DNA from: Acidobacteriota bacterium
Lineage (GTDB): Bacteria > Acidobacteriota > Blastocatellia > Pyrinomonadales > Pyrinomonadaceae
Assembly (NCBI GenBank): GCA_016700075.1
Contig: CP065000.1
Coordinates: forward strand, 3,300,001 to 3,364,000
Length of the DNA stretch: 64,000 nucleotides
Direction: 5' to 3'
In this document: positions 8,685-17,691 of the stretch, in pieces
Layout: each line of letters opens with the position of its first letter
Position numbering within the stretch: the stretch's first letter is position 1
Notes under the pieces: model-generated
The model's input: only the letters and a program-made list of their open reading frames with translations
Databases searched by the model: none
What the model was told of the DNA's origin: nothing
Program-made: the position numbers and the translations under genes

Positions 8685-10676
8685 GTGATTGCGTTGGCCG
8701 GTAATCCCAATGCCGGCAAAACGACGCTTTTCAATTCGCTCACCGGCCTTAGGCAAAAAGTAGCGAACTATCCGGGCGTCACGGTCGAACGCAAAGAGGG
8801 CAACTGGAAACTTCCGTTTGGTCACGCTCGGCTGATCGATCTGCCCGGTCTGTACAGCCTTGAAGCGACGTCGCTGGATGAGCAGATAGCACGTCAGGTT
8901 ATCGCCGGCGAACAGGACGACATACCAAGACCCGCGGCCGTAATTGCGGTTGTGGATTCGACAAATCTCGAAAGAAATCTATACCTCGTAACTCAGATCA
9001 TGGAATTCGGCATCCCCGTGGTCGTCGCTTTGACGATGATGGACGTGTTCGAAAGGCAAGGCCATGAGATAGACATCGCTCTTCTATCGAAGCGGCTCGG
9101 CGTCCCTGTTATCGCGATAAATGCAAAGGACGGCCGCGGGGTTGAAGATCTGGCAATTGCAGCGTCTGACGCGGTAGGTCATCAGGCTGCGGCTTTTAGC
9201 CTTCAGACCGCGGAGAACGGCGATTCGCAGAATGCGCGCATTTTTGCCCGTTACAATTTTGTTTCCGATATCGTTCAGGCATCTGTCCGTCACAACGATC
9301 TGGATAAGCACAGGCGCTCTGAAAAGATCGATTCGATGTTGACGCACCGGTTCTTTGGCCTGGCAATTTTGGCAGGACTCATGCTGCTCGTGTTTCAGGC
9401 GATCTTTTCGTGGGCGAGCCTGCCGATGGATCTGCTCGAGCAAGGGTTCGGCTGGCTGGCCGATGAATCGCGGGCAGTGATCCCTGCAGGCATCTTGAAT
9501 GACCTAGTTTCAGACGGGATCATCGCGGGCGTCGGCGGTGTGGTGGTATTCCTGCCGCAGATCTTACTGCTTTTCTTTTTCATATCTTTGCTCGAAGATT
9601 CCGGCTATATGGCCCGTGCGGCATTCCTGCTGGACAAACTAATGAGCCGCGTCGGGCTTCACGGAAAGGCGTTCCTGCCGCTGATCAGCAGCTTTGCGTG
9701 TGCGATCCCCGGCATCATGGCAACTCGGACCATCGAAAGCCGCCGCGATAGATTTGCGACGATAATGATCGCACCGCTGATGAGCTGTTCGGCCCGTTTG
9801 CCGGTCTATACGCTTATGATCGGTGCGTTCTTTTCGGGGCAATATCTGTTTGGATTCTTGTCGCTCGGCGCGGTGTTGATGCTGCTGATGTATCTGCTGG
9901 GTATCGTCACGGCGATAATCGTTGCGTTCATACTAAAACGCACGATCCTCAACGCACCGCCGCCGCCGTTCCTCATGGAACTGCCACCGTACCGTATGCC
10001 GAACATTCGAACCGTGGTGCAAAACATGCTTACAAGGGCGTGGCTATTCCTAAAACGCGCCGGAACAGTCATTTTGGCGATCTCGATCGTGCTATGGGCG
10101 CTAATGTATTTTCCGCGGCATGAGCAGCCCGCGATCAGCGATCAGCAGGGGACAGATGCAGCAGCAGTGGCAGCCGCAGAGCCGCGGGGTGAGGCTTCAT
10201 CTGACGCTCCTACAAGGTCAACCGAAACGGAGGCTACAGCAGAATCGGAACAGGTAAAGAACAGCTATGCCGGACGTCTCGGGCATCTGATCGAGCCCGC
10301 TATTGAGCCGCTGGGCTTCGATTGGAAGATCGGCGTCGCGTTGATCGCGAGCTTCGCCGCACGCGAGGTGTTAGTTTCGACGCTGAGTATCATTTACAAC
10401 GTCGGAAAAGACGAAAATGAAGAATCGCAGACGCTGATCGCCGCGATCCGAAGTGCGAAACGTGACGACGGCCGGCCCGTCTGGACGCCACTGACCGCGT
10501 TGACGCTGATGGTTTTCTTCGTGCTCGCGATGCAGTGTATGTCAACGGTCGCGGTGGTCCGGCGCGAAACGAACTCTTGGTCATGGCCCCTTTTCATGAT
10601 CGCGTATATGACGGGATTGGCGTATCTGGTGTCGTTTGCGACCTATCAGATCGGAAGAGCAATGGGGTTCGAATGA
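8685..10676 (+). CDS. feoB: Ferrous iron transporter B
   Basis: FeoB is an inner-membrane Fe(II) transporter with an N-terminal GTPase. The 663-aa product shows G1 GNPNAGKT at residue 6, G3 DLPGLYSL, then an NFeoB helical region, two Gate motifs (SFACAIPGIMATRTI and SFAAREVLVSTLSIIYNVG) and about ten membrane helices. A hydrophilic Ala/Glu/Thr-rich insert separates TM segments at about residues 485-530. The usual G4 NxxD reads TMMD here. The GTG at 8685 leaves the first beta strand very short; in-frame codons go back to a CTG at 8637 that overlaps the feoA stop and lies about 10 nt after gagg, so the true start may be there. Confidence 0.95.
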   Translation: MIALAGNPNAGKTTLFNSLTGLRQKVANYPGVTVERKEGNWKLPFGHARLIDLPGLYSLEATSLDEQIARQVIAGEQDDIPRPAAVIAVVDSTNLERNLYLVTQIMEFGIPVVVALTMMDVFERQGHEIDIALLSKRLGVPVIAINAKDGRGVEDLAIAASDAVGHQAAAFSLQTAENGDSQNARIFARYNFVSDIVQASVRHNDLDKHRRSEKIDSMLTHRFFGLAILAGLMLLVFQAIFSWASLPMDLLEQGFGWLADESRAVIPAGILNDLVSDGIIAGVGGVVVFLPQILLLFFFISLLEDSGYMARAAFLLDKLMSRVGLHGKAFLPLISSFACAIPGIMATRTIESRRDRFATIMIAPLMSCSARLPVYTLMIGAFFSGQYLFGFLSLGAVLMLLMYLLGIVTAIIVAFILKRTILNAPPPPFLMELPPYRMPNIRTVVQNMLTRAWLFLKRAGTVILAISIVLWALMYFPRHEQPAISDQQGTDAAAVAAAEPRGEASSDAPTRSTETEATAESEQVKNSYAGRLGHLIEPAIEPLGFDWKIGVALIASFAAREVLVSTLSIIYNVGKDENEESQTLIAAIRSAKRDDGRPVWTPLTALTLMVFFVLAMQCMSTVAVVRRETNSWSWPLFMIAYMTGLAYLVSFATYQIGRAMGFE

Positions 10677-10801
10677 TGATGCAGGAAGCTCTGGTTTTTT
10701 TGGCGATCCTTCTGGCGGCGTCATTTGGAGCATCGAAGGCATATTCGACCTTCCGTCGTAAACCTGCTGGCAAATGCGGCCGCGATTGCGGTTGCGGTTA
10801 G
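10673..10801 (+). CDS. FeoB-associated Cys-rich membrane protein
   Basis: A 42-aa protein: one N-terminal membrane helix (EALVFLAILLAASFGASKAY), a basic stretch, and a C-terminal Cys tail GKCGRDCGCG. This is the pattern of the small FeoB-associated proteins found next to feoB. The start ATG at 10673 overlaps the feoB stop (ATGA), with two more in-frame ATG codons directly after. A longer in-frame opening to 10535 lies inside feoB and is not needed. The cysteines probably handle iron or redox at the membrane (inference). Confidence 0.85.
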   Translation: MMMQEALVFLAILLAASFGASKAYSTFRRKPAGKCGRDCGCG

Positions 10802-10827
10802 ATTCTAAAACAGGCTAATCTCGTAGC

Positions 10828-11715
10828 TTGTCCACTGATGCCACATTCCTGACGCCGGGCGTGAGAGCGATGTTCCTATCAACGCTCGCGTTTTTTTGCG
10901 CCAACATTTTCGTCAAGCAGGTCTCGCACATTCCGGCGATGGAGATCGTCTTTTTTCGTTGTTTGGTAGCCGCGTCGTTTTGCGTTTACGGTCTACAGAA
11001 GGACGGCGGAAGCCTGATCGGCGAGAATCATCTGCTGCTGTTTTTGCGCGGAGCATTTGGGACAACGGCACTTTATTTCTTTTTCGTCACACTTCAGCAG
11101 ATGCCGCTCGCCACGGCTCAGACCATTCAATATCTATCGCCTATCTTTACTGCTACGATCGCTATCTTTCTATTGAAAGAGAGCGTGCGTGCGATGCAGT
11201 GGCTTTTCTATGCGTTGGCATTCGGCGGTGTGCTTCTGATACAGCAGGTCGACACCCGAGTATCGCCTTTCTACGTTGCACTCGGCATTTTGTCTGCGCT
11301 CGGTTCGGGCGTCGCGTATAATCTGGTCCGGACGATGCGCGGGCGAGAACATCCGCTCACAGTGGTACTGCATTTTCAGCTTGTTGGGCTCATCGCCGGC
11401 GGGATTAGCCTTTTCTTTTATTGGGTAACGCCGGTCGGCATTGAGTGGCTGTTTCTTTTGTTCATCGGAATATTTTCGCAAGCGGGACAAGTTTTTCTGA
11501 CAAAAGCCTTACAGGCGGAAAAAGCCGCCGGCGTTGCTATCATCAACTATACGGGCTTGGTTTACGCGATCACTGCTGGCTGGCTGATATTCGGTGAGGA
11601 GCAGAGCCTGCTCACGCTTGCCGGAATGTCGTTGGTGGTTTTTGGTGTATTCTTAAGCGTGATGTACGGCAGGCGTAGAAATCGGATAGAGGCGATCGAA
11701 TCGACTGCAGGATAG
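10828..11715 (+). CDS. EamA/DMT-family transporter
   Basis: A 295-aa inner-membrane protein with about ten hydrophobic helices arranged as two EamA halves; the first half contains PLATAQTIQYLSPIFTATIAI, and the second ends at ...GVAIINYTGLVYAITAGWLIFGEE, a typical EamA ending. These are drug/metabolite exporters; substrate unknown. The start is uncertain: TTG at 10828 gives the full length, but GTG at 10861 or ATG at 10870 would still keep the first helix. It follows the feo genes by 26 nt. Confidence 0.88.
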   Translation: MSTDATFLTPGVRAMFLSTLAFFCANIFVKQVSHIPAMEIVFFRCLVAASFCVYGLQKDGGSLIGENHLLLFLRGAFGTTALYFFFVTLQQMPLATAQTIQYLSPIFTATIAIFLLKESVRAMQWLFYALAFGGVLLIQQVDTRVSPFYVALGILSALGSGVAYNLVRTMRGREHPLTVVLHFQLVGLIAGGISLFFYWVTPVGIEWLFLLFIGIFSQAGQVFLTKALQAEKAAGVAIINYTGLVYAITAGWLIFGEEQSLLTLAGMSLVVFGVFLSVMYGRRRNRIEAIESTAG

Positions 11716-11757
11716 CCGAAACTGCCACCGAGAGCACCAAGTGCGCGGAGTATTGGA

Positions 11758-12237
11758 ATGGGCGAAAGAATATCAGCGGCGGCGGTTACGGTGAGCGATA
11801 CGCGAAAGGCGGCGGACGATCTGTCAGGCGATAGGCTGTGCGAGTTGATGGTCGCGGACGGCATTGAGGTCGCGGATCGCCGCATTATTTCCGACGAGCC
11901 GGATGCGATAAGTGCGATCTTAGTAGAACTTGCGGAGTCGGGCGTTGACCTTATTATAACGACCGGCGGGACGGGATCTGCGCCGCGGGACAACACGCCG
12001 GAGGCTACTCTTCGTGTCATTGAAAAGGAAACTCCGGGAATCTCGGAAGCACTGCGCCGCGAGACGGCCGCAAGACACCCGATGGCGATGCTCTCACGCG
12101 GCGTCAGCGGCATCCGCGGAAATACTCTTATCATAAATTTCCCGGGCTCGCCCCGCGGCGTCGAGGAATATTATGACGTGCTTCGGCCGGTATTGCGGCA
12201 CGCAATAGAGCTAATTCGCGGCAATACCGGGCACTGA
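11758..12237 (+). CDS. moaB: MoaB/MogA-like molybdopterin protein
   Basis: A 159-aa cytoplasmic protein of the MoCF family. It has the signature TTGGTGSAPRDNTPEAT and the GSP motif (FPGSPRGVEEY) that bind the molybdopterin pterin and carry out adenylylation. The size fits MoaB/MogA single-domain proteins. No other molybdenum cofactor genes lie in this window. Its stop is 1 nt from the stop of the convergent S10 peptidase gene. The exact choice between MoaB and MogA is not certain. Confidence 0.85.
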   Translation: MGERISAAAVTVSDTRKAADDLSGDRLCELMVADGIEVADRRIISDEPDAISAILVELAESGVDLIITTGGTGSAPRDNTPEATLRVIEKETPGISEALRRETAARHPMAMLSRGVSGIRGNTLIINFPGSPRGVEEYYDVLRPVLRHAIELIRGNTGH

Positions 12238-12238
12238 T

Positions 12239-13747
12239 CTACTTCTTCAACGAATCGGCGATGAACTTTGCGGCGTCATTTTTGATCTGACGCAGCGAGT
12301 TTTTCTCGATATACATCATATGTCCGGATTCGTAGTACGAGAAGCTGACGTTTCTCCGAAGTTGCGGGTCGAGCTGCATTGCCGAAACCGTGTATTCCGC
12401 CGCATAGAACGGCGTCGCCATGTCGTAATAGCCCTGAGCGAACCAGACCTTCATATACGGATTTTTCGCCATTGCGTTCTTTAGCGGAATGCTGGTGTCG
12501 GCGTATGCGTTGTTGGTATTCCAATTCCAAGGGCTTGTGATGCCGCCGCCGAGAATGAAGTAGTCCAGGTCCGTCTTAAAACCGAGTTCGCGTCTGACAT
12601 AGTCATTGAAAACGGCGGTGTATGGCGGACGAATTGCGTTCATTGACGGGTCTGTGTCAGGTGAATTGCCGCCCGCATCGCGATCAATACCTTTGAAACG
12701 GCTGTCGAGCCGGCCTGTCGTGCGGCGTTCGCTGCGCAGAAGTTCTTTATTGAATTCGCCAAGTTCGATCCGGAAATTCTGCTGTTCTATGAACTGCTTG
12801 CCTAGCCCCGTCAATGCGCTGAATTTATCCAATAGGGAATTCTTCTCTGCCGGCGTCAGGCTGTCGATGCGGAGCAGTGCCGGGCCGTATTCGTTAGCGG
12901 CGAAGCGGCGGGCTTCGGCGGTTATGTCCTCGATCGACCTTGCCTGCATCTGAGGCGAAAGCCGTTTGTGATACCACGCCGTCGCGGTGTAGCTGGGGAG
13001 GATCAGCACCAACGGCAGATCGTTGTTGTCGGCAAATCGTATTGATTGGAAATTAAGAACAGCCGAGACAAGAAGTATTCCGTTCAGTCCGATGCCGCGC
13101 TCGAAAAGGTGATTCGAAAGACCGGCGGCACGAGTGGTGCCGTAGCTTTCACCGACGAGGAAAAGCGGCGACGCCCAGCGTTCGTAGCGGCCGAGATACA
13201 TTCGGATAAACTCGCTGACCGATTCGATATCGCCGTTCACGCTGAAGAACTTGCTTGCAAGTTCAGGTTTTGCCGCACGCGAATAACCGGTTCCGACGGG
13301 GTCGATAAAGACCATGTCGGTCTCGGTCAGCCATGTGTATTCGTTGTCTGCGATCTCATAGGGCGGCGGCGGCATCATTCCATCGTCAAGCATCTTTACG
13401 CGACGCGGGCCTAATGTGCCCAGATGGAGCCAGACGGAGGCCGAGCCCGGGCCGCCGTTAAAGGAGAACATTAGCGGACGGCGTGCGGGCGGATCGTCCA
13501 GCGTATATGCCATGAAGAATATGCGGGCTTCCGTTTCGCCGGCCGCGTTACGTATCGGCATAAAACCGGTCGTTACGGTGTAGTTCAATTGGCGTCCGGC
13601 AACTCTTATCGAACGTTTGACCGCGACGGGCGGATCATCGTTCGGCATATGTTTTATCGCCTCAGGTTTCGGCGTGTCAGCGGGCTTAGGAGCAATGGCG
13701 GGAGCTTGAAACAGCAGTATCAACGGAAGAAATAGTGCAGCGAACAT
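12239..13747 (-). CDS. Secreted serine carboxypeptidase (peptidase S10)
   Basis: A 502-aa exported peptidase that removes C-terminal residues from peptides. The N-terminus FAALFLPLILLFQAPAIA is a signal peptide. S10 signatures: FNGGPGSASVWLHLGTLGPR (oxyanion region), the nucleophile Ser in VGESYGTTRA, the catalytic Asp in GYYDMATPF and the His in YESGHMMYIE. The ATG at 13747 is chosen because it puts the signal peptide at the very start; a TTG at 13804 extends the frame by 19 residues. It lies downstream of the two amidohydrolase genes in the same direction, and all three are exported, so they may act together on peptides. Confidence 0.9.
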   Translation of the reverse strand: MFAALFLPLILLFQAPAIAPKPADTPKPEAIKHMPNDDPPVAVKRSIRVAGRQLNYTVTTGFMPIRNAAGETEARIFFMAYTLDDPPARRPLMFSFNGGPGSASVWLHLGTLGPRRVKMLDDGMMPPPPYEIADNEYTWLTETDMVFIDPVGTGYSRAAKPELASKFFSVNGDIESVSEFIRMYLGRYERWASPLFLVGESYGTTRAAGLSNHLFERGIGLNGILLVSAVLNFQSIRFADNNDLPLVLILPSYTATAWYHKRLSPQMQARSIEDITAEARRFAANEYGPALLRIDSLTPAEKNSLLDKFSALTGLGKQFIEQQNFRIELGEFNKELLRSERRTTGRLDSRFKGIDRDAGGNSPDTDPSMNAIRPPYTAVFNDYVRRELGFKTDLDYFILGGGITSPWNWNTNNAYADTSIPLKNAMAKNPYMKVWFAQGYYDMATPFYAAEYTVSAMQLDPQLRRNVSFSYYESGHMMYIEKNSLRQIKNDAAKFIADSLKK

Positions 13748-13810
13748 AATCTTATTTGAAAATGCGGTGACGAAAAAAACATCCGCCACCGCGTGAGTTA
13801 CCAAGGGAAC

Positions 13811-15019
13811 TTATCGAACGATATCGCTCGCGACCTTTCCGTTAATGATGGTTCCGGTGCAGCGTGTGATCCATTCGAAAGGGTCGCCGTCGTACATTGC
13901 GATGTCGGCGTCTTTGCCGACCTTCAACGAACCGATACGCGAATCCAGGCCGAGCAGCTTGGCCGCGTCGATCGTCAGCATTGCCATCGCGTCTTCGCGA
14001 GAAAGCCCTGCACCGGCTGCCATCGCAGCTTCAAAAAGCACGACACGCGTTTTCGGGACATAGCCTTCATACCCGCTTTGGAATACGACCGGAACACCCG
14101 CCGCCCGCAGCAATTTAGCTGTTTCCATTGAGAGCGACTCGGCGTCGCCGCCCGGTCGCGCCATTGTCGGATGAATTATCACGGGTACGCCCGCCTTTTT
14201 GATCTCATCAAGCACGACCATTGATTCGGCGGCACCGTCGAGTACGATGCGTACATTGAATTCCTTCGCGATGCGAAGAGCGGACATGATGTCCTGAGCG
14301 CGATGGGCGTTGACGAGCAGCGGGATCTCGCGTTTGATGACGGATACCATTACTGCTGCACGAAGGTCCCGCGGAGCCTCAGCCTTTTTCGCGTTGTCCT
14401 GTGCCTTTATGAGTTCGGCACGCAGCATAGCGACCTGTTTGGCACGGGTGCCCGGCGAACGGCCTTGCCCGGCGTTCGCGGCATTGCCCAGCGTCACGGC
14501 GACCATCGCTGTCGAAACGAGCGTGGCATCCTCGACGTTCTTGCCCCATGTTTTGGCGATCATGGTTTGACCGGGCGAAAGGGCTGAAGGCTGGTGGCCC
14601 GTGTGGATCGTAGTTACACCGAACTGTCGAACCCATTCGACGAGCTTTTCTTCGGCGTTGTAGGCGTCGATAGCACGGAGTTCCGGCTGGAACGAGCCGC
14701 CGCCGTCCAGTGCCATTTGGTCATGGGGTTGGTTGAGATAGCCGTTCAGGCCGATGACCGTACGCGAATCGATCAGGCCCGGCGTGACAACCTTTGCATT
14801 GATCACGGTATAGCCCGCAGGAATGCTGACCTGTGCGGCGGTTCCGACGGCCTCGATCTTGCCGTTCTTGATAAGGATGACGCCGTTCGTTATCGGCGAT
14901 CCCTCCATTGTCCAGATGGTCTCGCCTTTGACAGCGATCTGAGCGGAGGCATTGAAACCCGCGAGCAGGGCGAAAACAAATGCGGTAAAAATCAGCGTCG
15001 TAAATCTCTTGTTTCTCAT
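13811..15019 (-). CDS. Secreted amidohydrolase-fold protein, metal ligands lost
   Basis: A 402-aa protein with signal peptide (TLIFTAFVFALLAGFNASAQ) and the amidohydrolase/imidazolonepropionase fold: small N-terminal beta domain (GETIWTMEGSPITNGVILIK), VVTPGLIDSRT and a C-terminal LKVGKDADIAMYDGDPFEW. In active members the strand after GLID carries HxH; here it reads SRTVIG. The later histidine in FHTHRHDD of the upstream paralogue is AHRAQD here, QHVSEA is DGAAES, and the HTDDG aspartate site is FQSGYEG. The catalytic metal site is therefore absent. It is translationally coupled (TAATG) to the intact paralogue upstream, so it may be a partner or regulatory subunit (inference). Confidence 0.85.
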   Translation of the reverse strand: MRNKRFTTLIFTAFVFALLAGFNASAQIAVKGETIWTMEGSPITNGVILIKNGKIEAVGTAAQVSIPAGYTVINAKVVTPGLIDSRTVIGLNGYLNQPHDQMALDGGGSFQPELRAIDAYNAEEKLVEWVRQFGVTTIHTGHQPSALSPGQTMIAKTWGKNVEDATLVSTAMVAVTLGNAANAGQGRSPGTRAKQVAMLRAELIKAQDNAKKAEAPRDLRAAVMVSVIKREIPLLVNAHRAQDIMSALRIAKEFNVRIVLDGAAESMVVLDEIKKAGVPVIIHPTMARPGGDAESLSMETAKLLRAAGVPVVFQSGYEGYVPKTRVVLFEAAMAAGAGLSREDAMAMLTIDAAKLLGLDSRIGSLKVGKDADIAMYDGDPFEWITRCTGTIINGKVASDIVR

Positions 15020-16338
15020 TAGTTCAACCCTCCGTCATCGTGGAAGCAATCCATGTGCATTTCAGGGCCTGACATGGCACCGATACCGCCTAGCGCCCGC
15101 AGGCGGTCTTTCGGGTCGCTGCGGTCGAAGACCTTTTTGCCCTCGACCCATGTTTCAAGAACTCGCGTGTAAACGCTGAGCGGATCACCCGAAAGCAGGA
15201 TGAGGTCGGCATCTTTTCCGACCTCGAGCGAGCCCACGCGATTCTGCAGGTCCATCATGATCGCGTTCGCCATCGTCATGCCGTACAATGCCTTTTCACG
15301 CGACATGCCGGCACGGATAGCTAGTCCGGCCGAACGCAAAAACCACCGTGAATCAGTAATGCCGTCGTCGGTATGAAAGCCGACCAGGCCGCCTGCTTTT
15401 TCGAGTGCGGCACCGTTTCGGAAATCGATATCCATCGTCTCGAGCTTGCCGCCCGGCGAATCGATGAGAATGATCGATGACGGGACCTTTGCTTTCGCGA
15501 TCTCGTCGGCTACTTTCCATGCTTCGCTGACGTGCTGAAGTACGACCCGGAAGCCGAATTCTTTCTGAAGACGCAAAACGGTCAAAATGTCGTCATGGCG
15601 GTGCGTGTGGAAATGGATGATGCGTTTTCCGTCTAGCAACTCAACCAATGCTTCCATCGCAAGGTCACGCGTTGGCATTTTCGAAGCGTCGCCGCCTGCC
15701 TTTCGGATCTTGTCGCGATATTCCTGAGCTTTGACGAACTGCTCACGCACGAGCGATGCGGATTTTGCGCGAGTTCCAGGGAAATTGCCGCCTCCGGCTC
15801 GGATCGAATTCGTGCCGTTCGCGAACTTCATCCCGCCGGCATATACGCCGTCCTTATCAAAAATGAGCAGATCGTCGATCTTGTTCGCACCGTCGCGAAG
15901 TTTGATGTAGAGCGTCTGACCGCTGTTCAGGTGGCCGGAGCCGGGCATGACGTTGACAGTTGTCAGCCCGCCGGCCTGTGCACGCTGAATTCCTGCTGAG
16001 CGTGCATTGAGGCTATCCAGCAGCCTCACCTCAGGCTGGATAGGCGACGATGCGTCTGCTCCGGCTGTTTCGCCGATGTGGCTGTGTGAATCGACGAGTC
16101 CGGGCATTATGACCTTGCCTTTTGCGTCAATGATGGTCGCACCGGCGGGCGGGCGGACGGTTCGCGAATCACCGATCGCAACGATCTTGCCGTTTTGAAC
16201 GACGACCGTTCCGGATTCAAGTTCCGCACCGACGATCGGAATGACCCTCGCGTTAACAAATGCGACCGGCCTTTCCTGAGCCCGTACGGCGGCGGCCGCA
16301 AGAATGGCTATGCCAAGAAGGACAAATATTTTCTTCAT
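15019..16338 (-). CDS. Secreted amidohydrolase (imidazolonepropionase-like)
   Basis: A 439-aa exported metal-dependent hydrolase; signal peptide MKKIFVLLGIAILAAAAVRA. It keeps the expected ligands: HxH in LVDSHSHIGE, His in HFHTHRHDD and LQHVSEAW, and Asp in GFHTDDGITD. The C-terminus has VGSLEVGKDADLILLSGDPL, normal for the family. The substrate is probably a peptide, dipeptide or cyclic amide (family knowledge), and co-location with an S10 carboxypeptidase gene favours peptides. Its stop overlaps the start of the degenerate paralogue by 1 nt (TAATG). Confidence 0.9.
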   Translation of the reverse strand: MKKIFVLLGIAILAAAAVRAQERPVAFVNARVIPIVGAELESGTVVVQNGKIVAIGDSRTVRPPAGATIIDAKGKVIMPGLVDSHSHIGETAGADASSPIQPEVRLLDSLNARSAGIQRAQAGGLTTVNVMPGSGHLNSGQTLYIKLRDGANKIDDLLIFDKDGVYAGGMKFANGTNSIRAGGGNFPGTRAKSASLVREQFVKAQEYRDKIRKAGGDASKMPTRDLAMEALVELLDGKRIIHFHTHRHDDILTVLRLQKEFGFRVVLQHVSEAWKVADEIAKAKVPSSIILIDSPGGKLETMDIDFRNGAALEKAGGLVGFHTDDGITDSRWFLRSAGLAIRAGMSREKALYGMTMANAIMMDLQNRVGSLEVGKDADLILLSGDPLSVYTRVLETWVEGKKVFDRSDPKDRLRALGGIGAMSGPEMHMDCFHDDGGLN

Positions 16339-16573
16339 TTAGGGATCCTCTAGTTTTGGGGGTTAGCAAAGCTATAGCTGTTAAATTGCTATGAATCGAA
16401 TAATAAGTCAATCAGGACAAATGTTTTCGATACATACAAGTAATACGGCAAACAGTGAAAAATGTTTTTCGAACAACTCTGAATCGATTTTCGTAATCTT
16501 AGCGAAGAGCAAGATAGTCAACATTTTGTATTCCCAACAAGGCATATTGTCCGCTGATAAGGAGGTAGCTCAA
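16339..16573. other. AT-rich intergenic leader
   Basis: This 235-bp gap is clearly richer in A/T than its neighbours and lies between the divergent amidohydrolase gene and the small basic gene. No RNA gene or convincing promoter could be identified by eye; it ends with a strong Shine-Dalgarno sequence aaggaggt (16559-16566). Confidence 0.6.
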
Positions 16574-16783
16574 ATGGCAAAAGTAAGGAAGATCAAGGTA
16601 ATCAAGCGTTCAAGTGAAACGAGCGGAGCTCCGCGGACAAAGTTGGAGGACGCGCGAAAAGCTACACGTCAAATTGTTGAAACCGTGGGCGACTGGGTCG
16701 CTGAAATGCACGAGAGGAAGTCTAATGAAACGAGAGCGGCGGTGAAACTCCTATTCGGTCCTGCTGAAATGAGCGAATCTTAA
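16574..16783 (+). CDS. Small basic protein, unknown function
   Basis: A 69-aa protein, Lys/Arg-rich at the N-terminus (AKVRKIKVIKRSSE) with one predicted amphipathic helix in the middle (DARKATRQIVETVGDWVAEM). The ATG at 16574 is chosen because a full aaggaggt sits 7 nt upstream; the longer open frame to 16391 has no such signal. A terminator follows at 16822. The flanking DNA is A/T-rich. No family recognised; it could bind nucleic acid, but this is only charge-based. Confidence 0.7.
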   Translation: MAKVRKIKVIKRSSETSGAPRTKLEDARKATRQIVETVGDWVAEMHERKSNETRAAVKLLFGPAEMSES

Positions 16784-16821
16784 CATCTTAAGTTTTTTGG
16801 GCGCCGAATGGTGCTCTAGGG

Positions 16822-16859
16822 AACGCGGCGTCCAATAAGGATGCCGCGTTTTTCTTTTT
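16822..16859 (+). terminator. Intrinsic terminator after the small basic gene
   Basis: A perfect 8-bp stem aacgcggc (16822-16829) / gccgcgtt (16843-16850) with a 13-nt loop, followed by tttctttttg. Confidence 0.9.
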
Positions 16860-16926
16860 GCTCAGCGATTTGAACTGCAAAGGCGTCGATTGATATTCTT
16901 AACCCGACTAAGGCAGTTTCAAATTT

Positions 16927-17688
16927 ATGAAAGACAAAGTTGTCGTCGTTACTGGGGCCAGCAGCGGCATCGGCCGAGCAGCAGCACTGGCATTCGCCAA
17001 TGAGGGAGCATCAGTGGTGGGCATCGGGCGTAACGAAAAGGCTCTGATCGACGAATTGAAGATCAGCAAGGAATCAGACGGCAGCATCAAGCCCCTGCTC
17101 GCTGATCTCGCGGAACCGACTCAGTTGGAGCGGGCCGTTAATGAAGTGATCGACAGTTTTGGAAAGGTCGACGTTTTAGTGAACTGTGCAGGCATTTTAC
17201 GAGGCGGCAATATTGAAACGACTACAATTGACGAGTGGGATAAGACGATGAACATCAATCTGCGGTCTGTCTTTATGCTCTCGCAGCGGTTCGTCCCGCA
17301 TCTGATCGAGTCCAAGGGCAGTATCGTAAACGTTTCAAGTGTCGCAGGTACGCGTGCATTTCCGAATGTACTCGCTTATTGCGTTTCAAAGGCCGCCCTA
17401 GATCAGTTCACGAGGTGTCTTGCCCTTGAGCTTGCTCCCCGCGGCGTCAGAGTGAACGCAGTAAACCCGGGAGTTGTCGTTACCAAATTGCACAAACGCG
17501 GCGGTATGTCGGACGAAGACTACGAAGCTTTTCTGGAGAATTCGAAGAACACGCATCCGATCGGCCGGCCCGGTGAGCCCGAAGAGGTCGCGAATCTGAT
17601 TTTTTATCTCGCCTCTGACAAAGCCGGATGGATCACCGGTGCGACCTATGCTATTGATGGCGGAAGAGCGGAGACCTGTGCACGATAG
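16927..17688 (+). CDS. SDR-family oxidoreductase
   Basis: A 253-aa classical short-chain dehydrogenase/reductase. The NAD(P)-binding TGASSGIG is at residues 9-16, NCAG at about 86-89, catalytic Ser138 region (VNVSSVAG) and the YxxxK pair Tyr151/Lys155 (AYCVSKAA). The C-terminal GWITGATYAIDGG is the usual end of FabG-like enzymes. The cofactor region with GIGRNE suggests NADP preference is possible. Substrate unknown. The phosphodiesterase-like gene follows after 3 nt. Confidence 0.92.
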   Translation: MKDKVVVVTGASSGIGRAAALAFANEGASVVGIGRNEKALIDELKISKESDGSIKPLLADLAEPTQLERAVNEVIDSFGKVDVLVNCAGILRGGNIETTTIDEWDKTMNINLRSVFMLSQRFVPHLIESKGSIVNVSSVAGTRAFPNVLAYCVSKAALDQFTRCLALELAPRGVRVNAVNPGVVVTKLHKRGGMSDEDYEAFLENSKNTHPIGRPGEPEEVANLIFYLASDKAGWITGATYAIDGGRAETCAR

Positions 17689-17691
17689 AAT

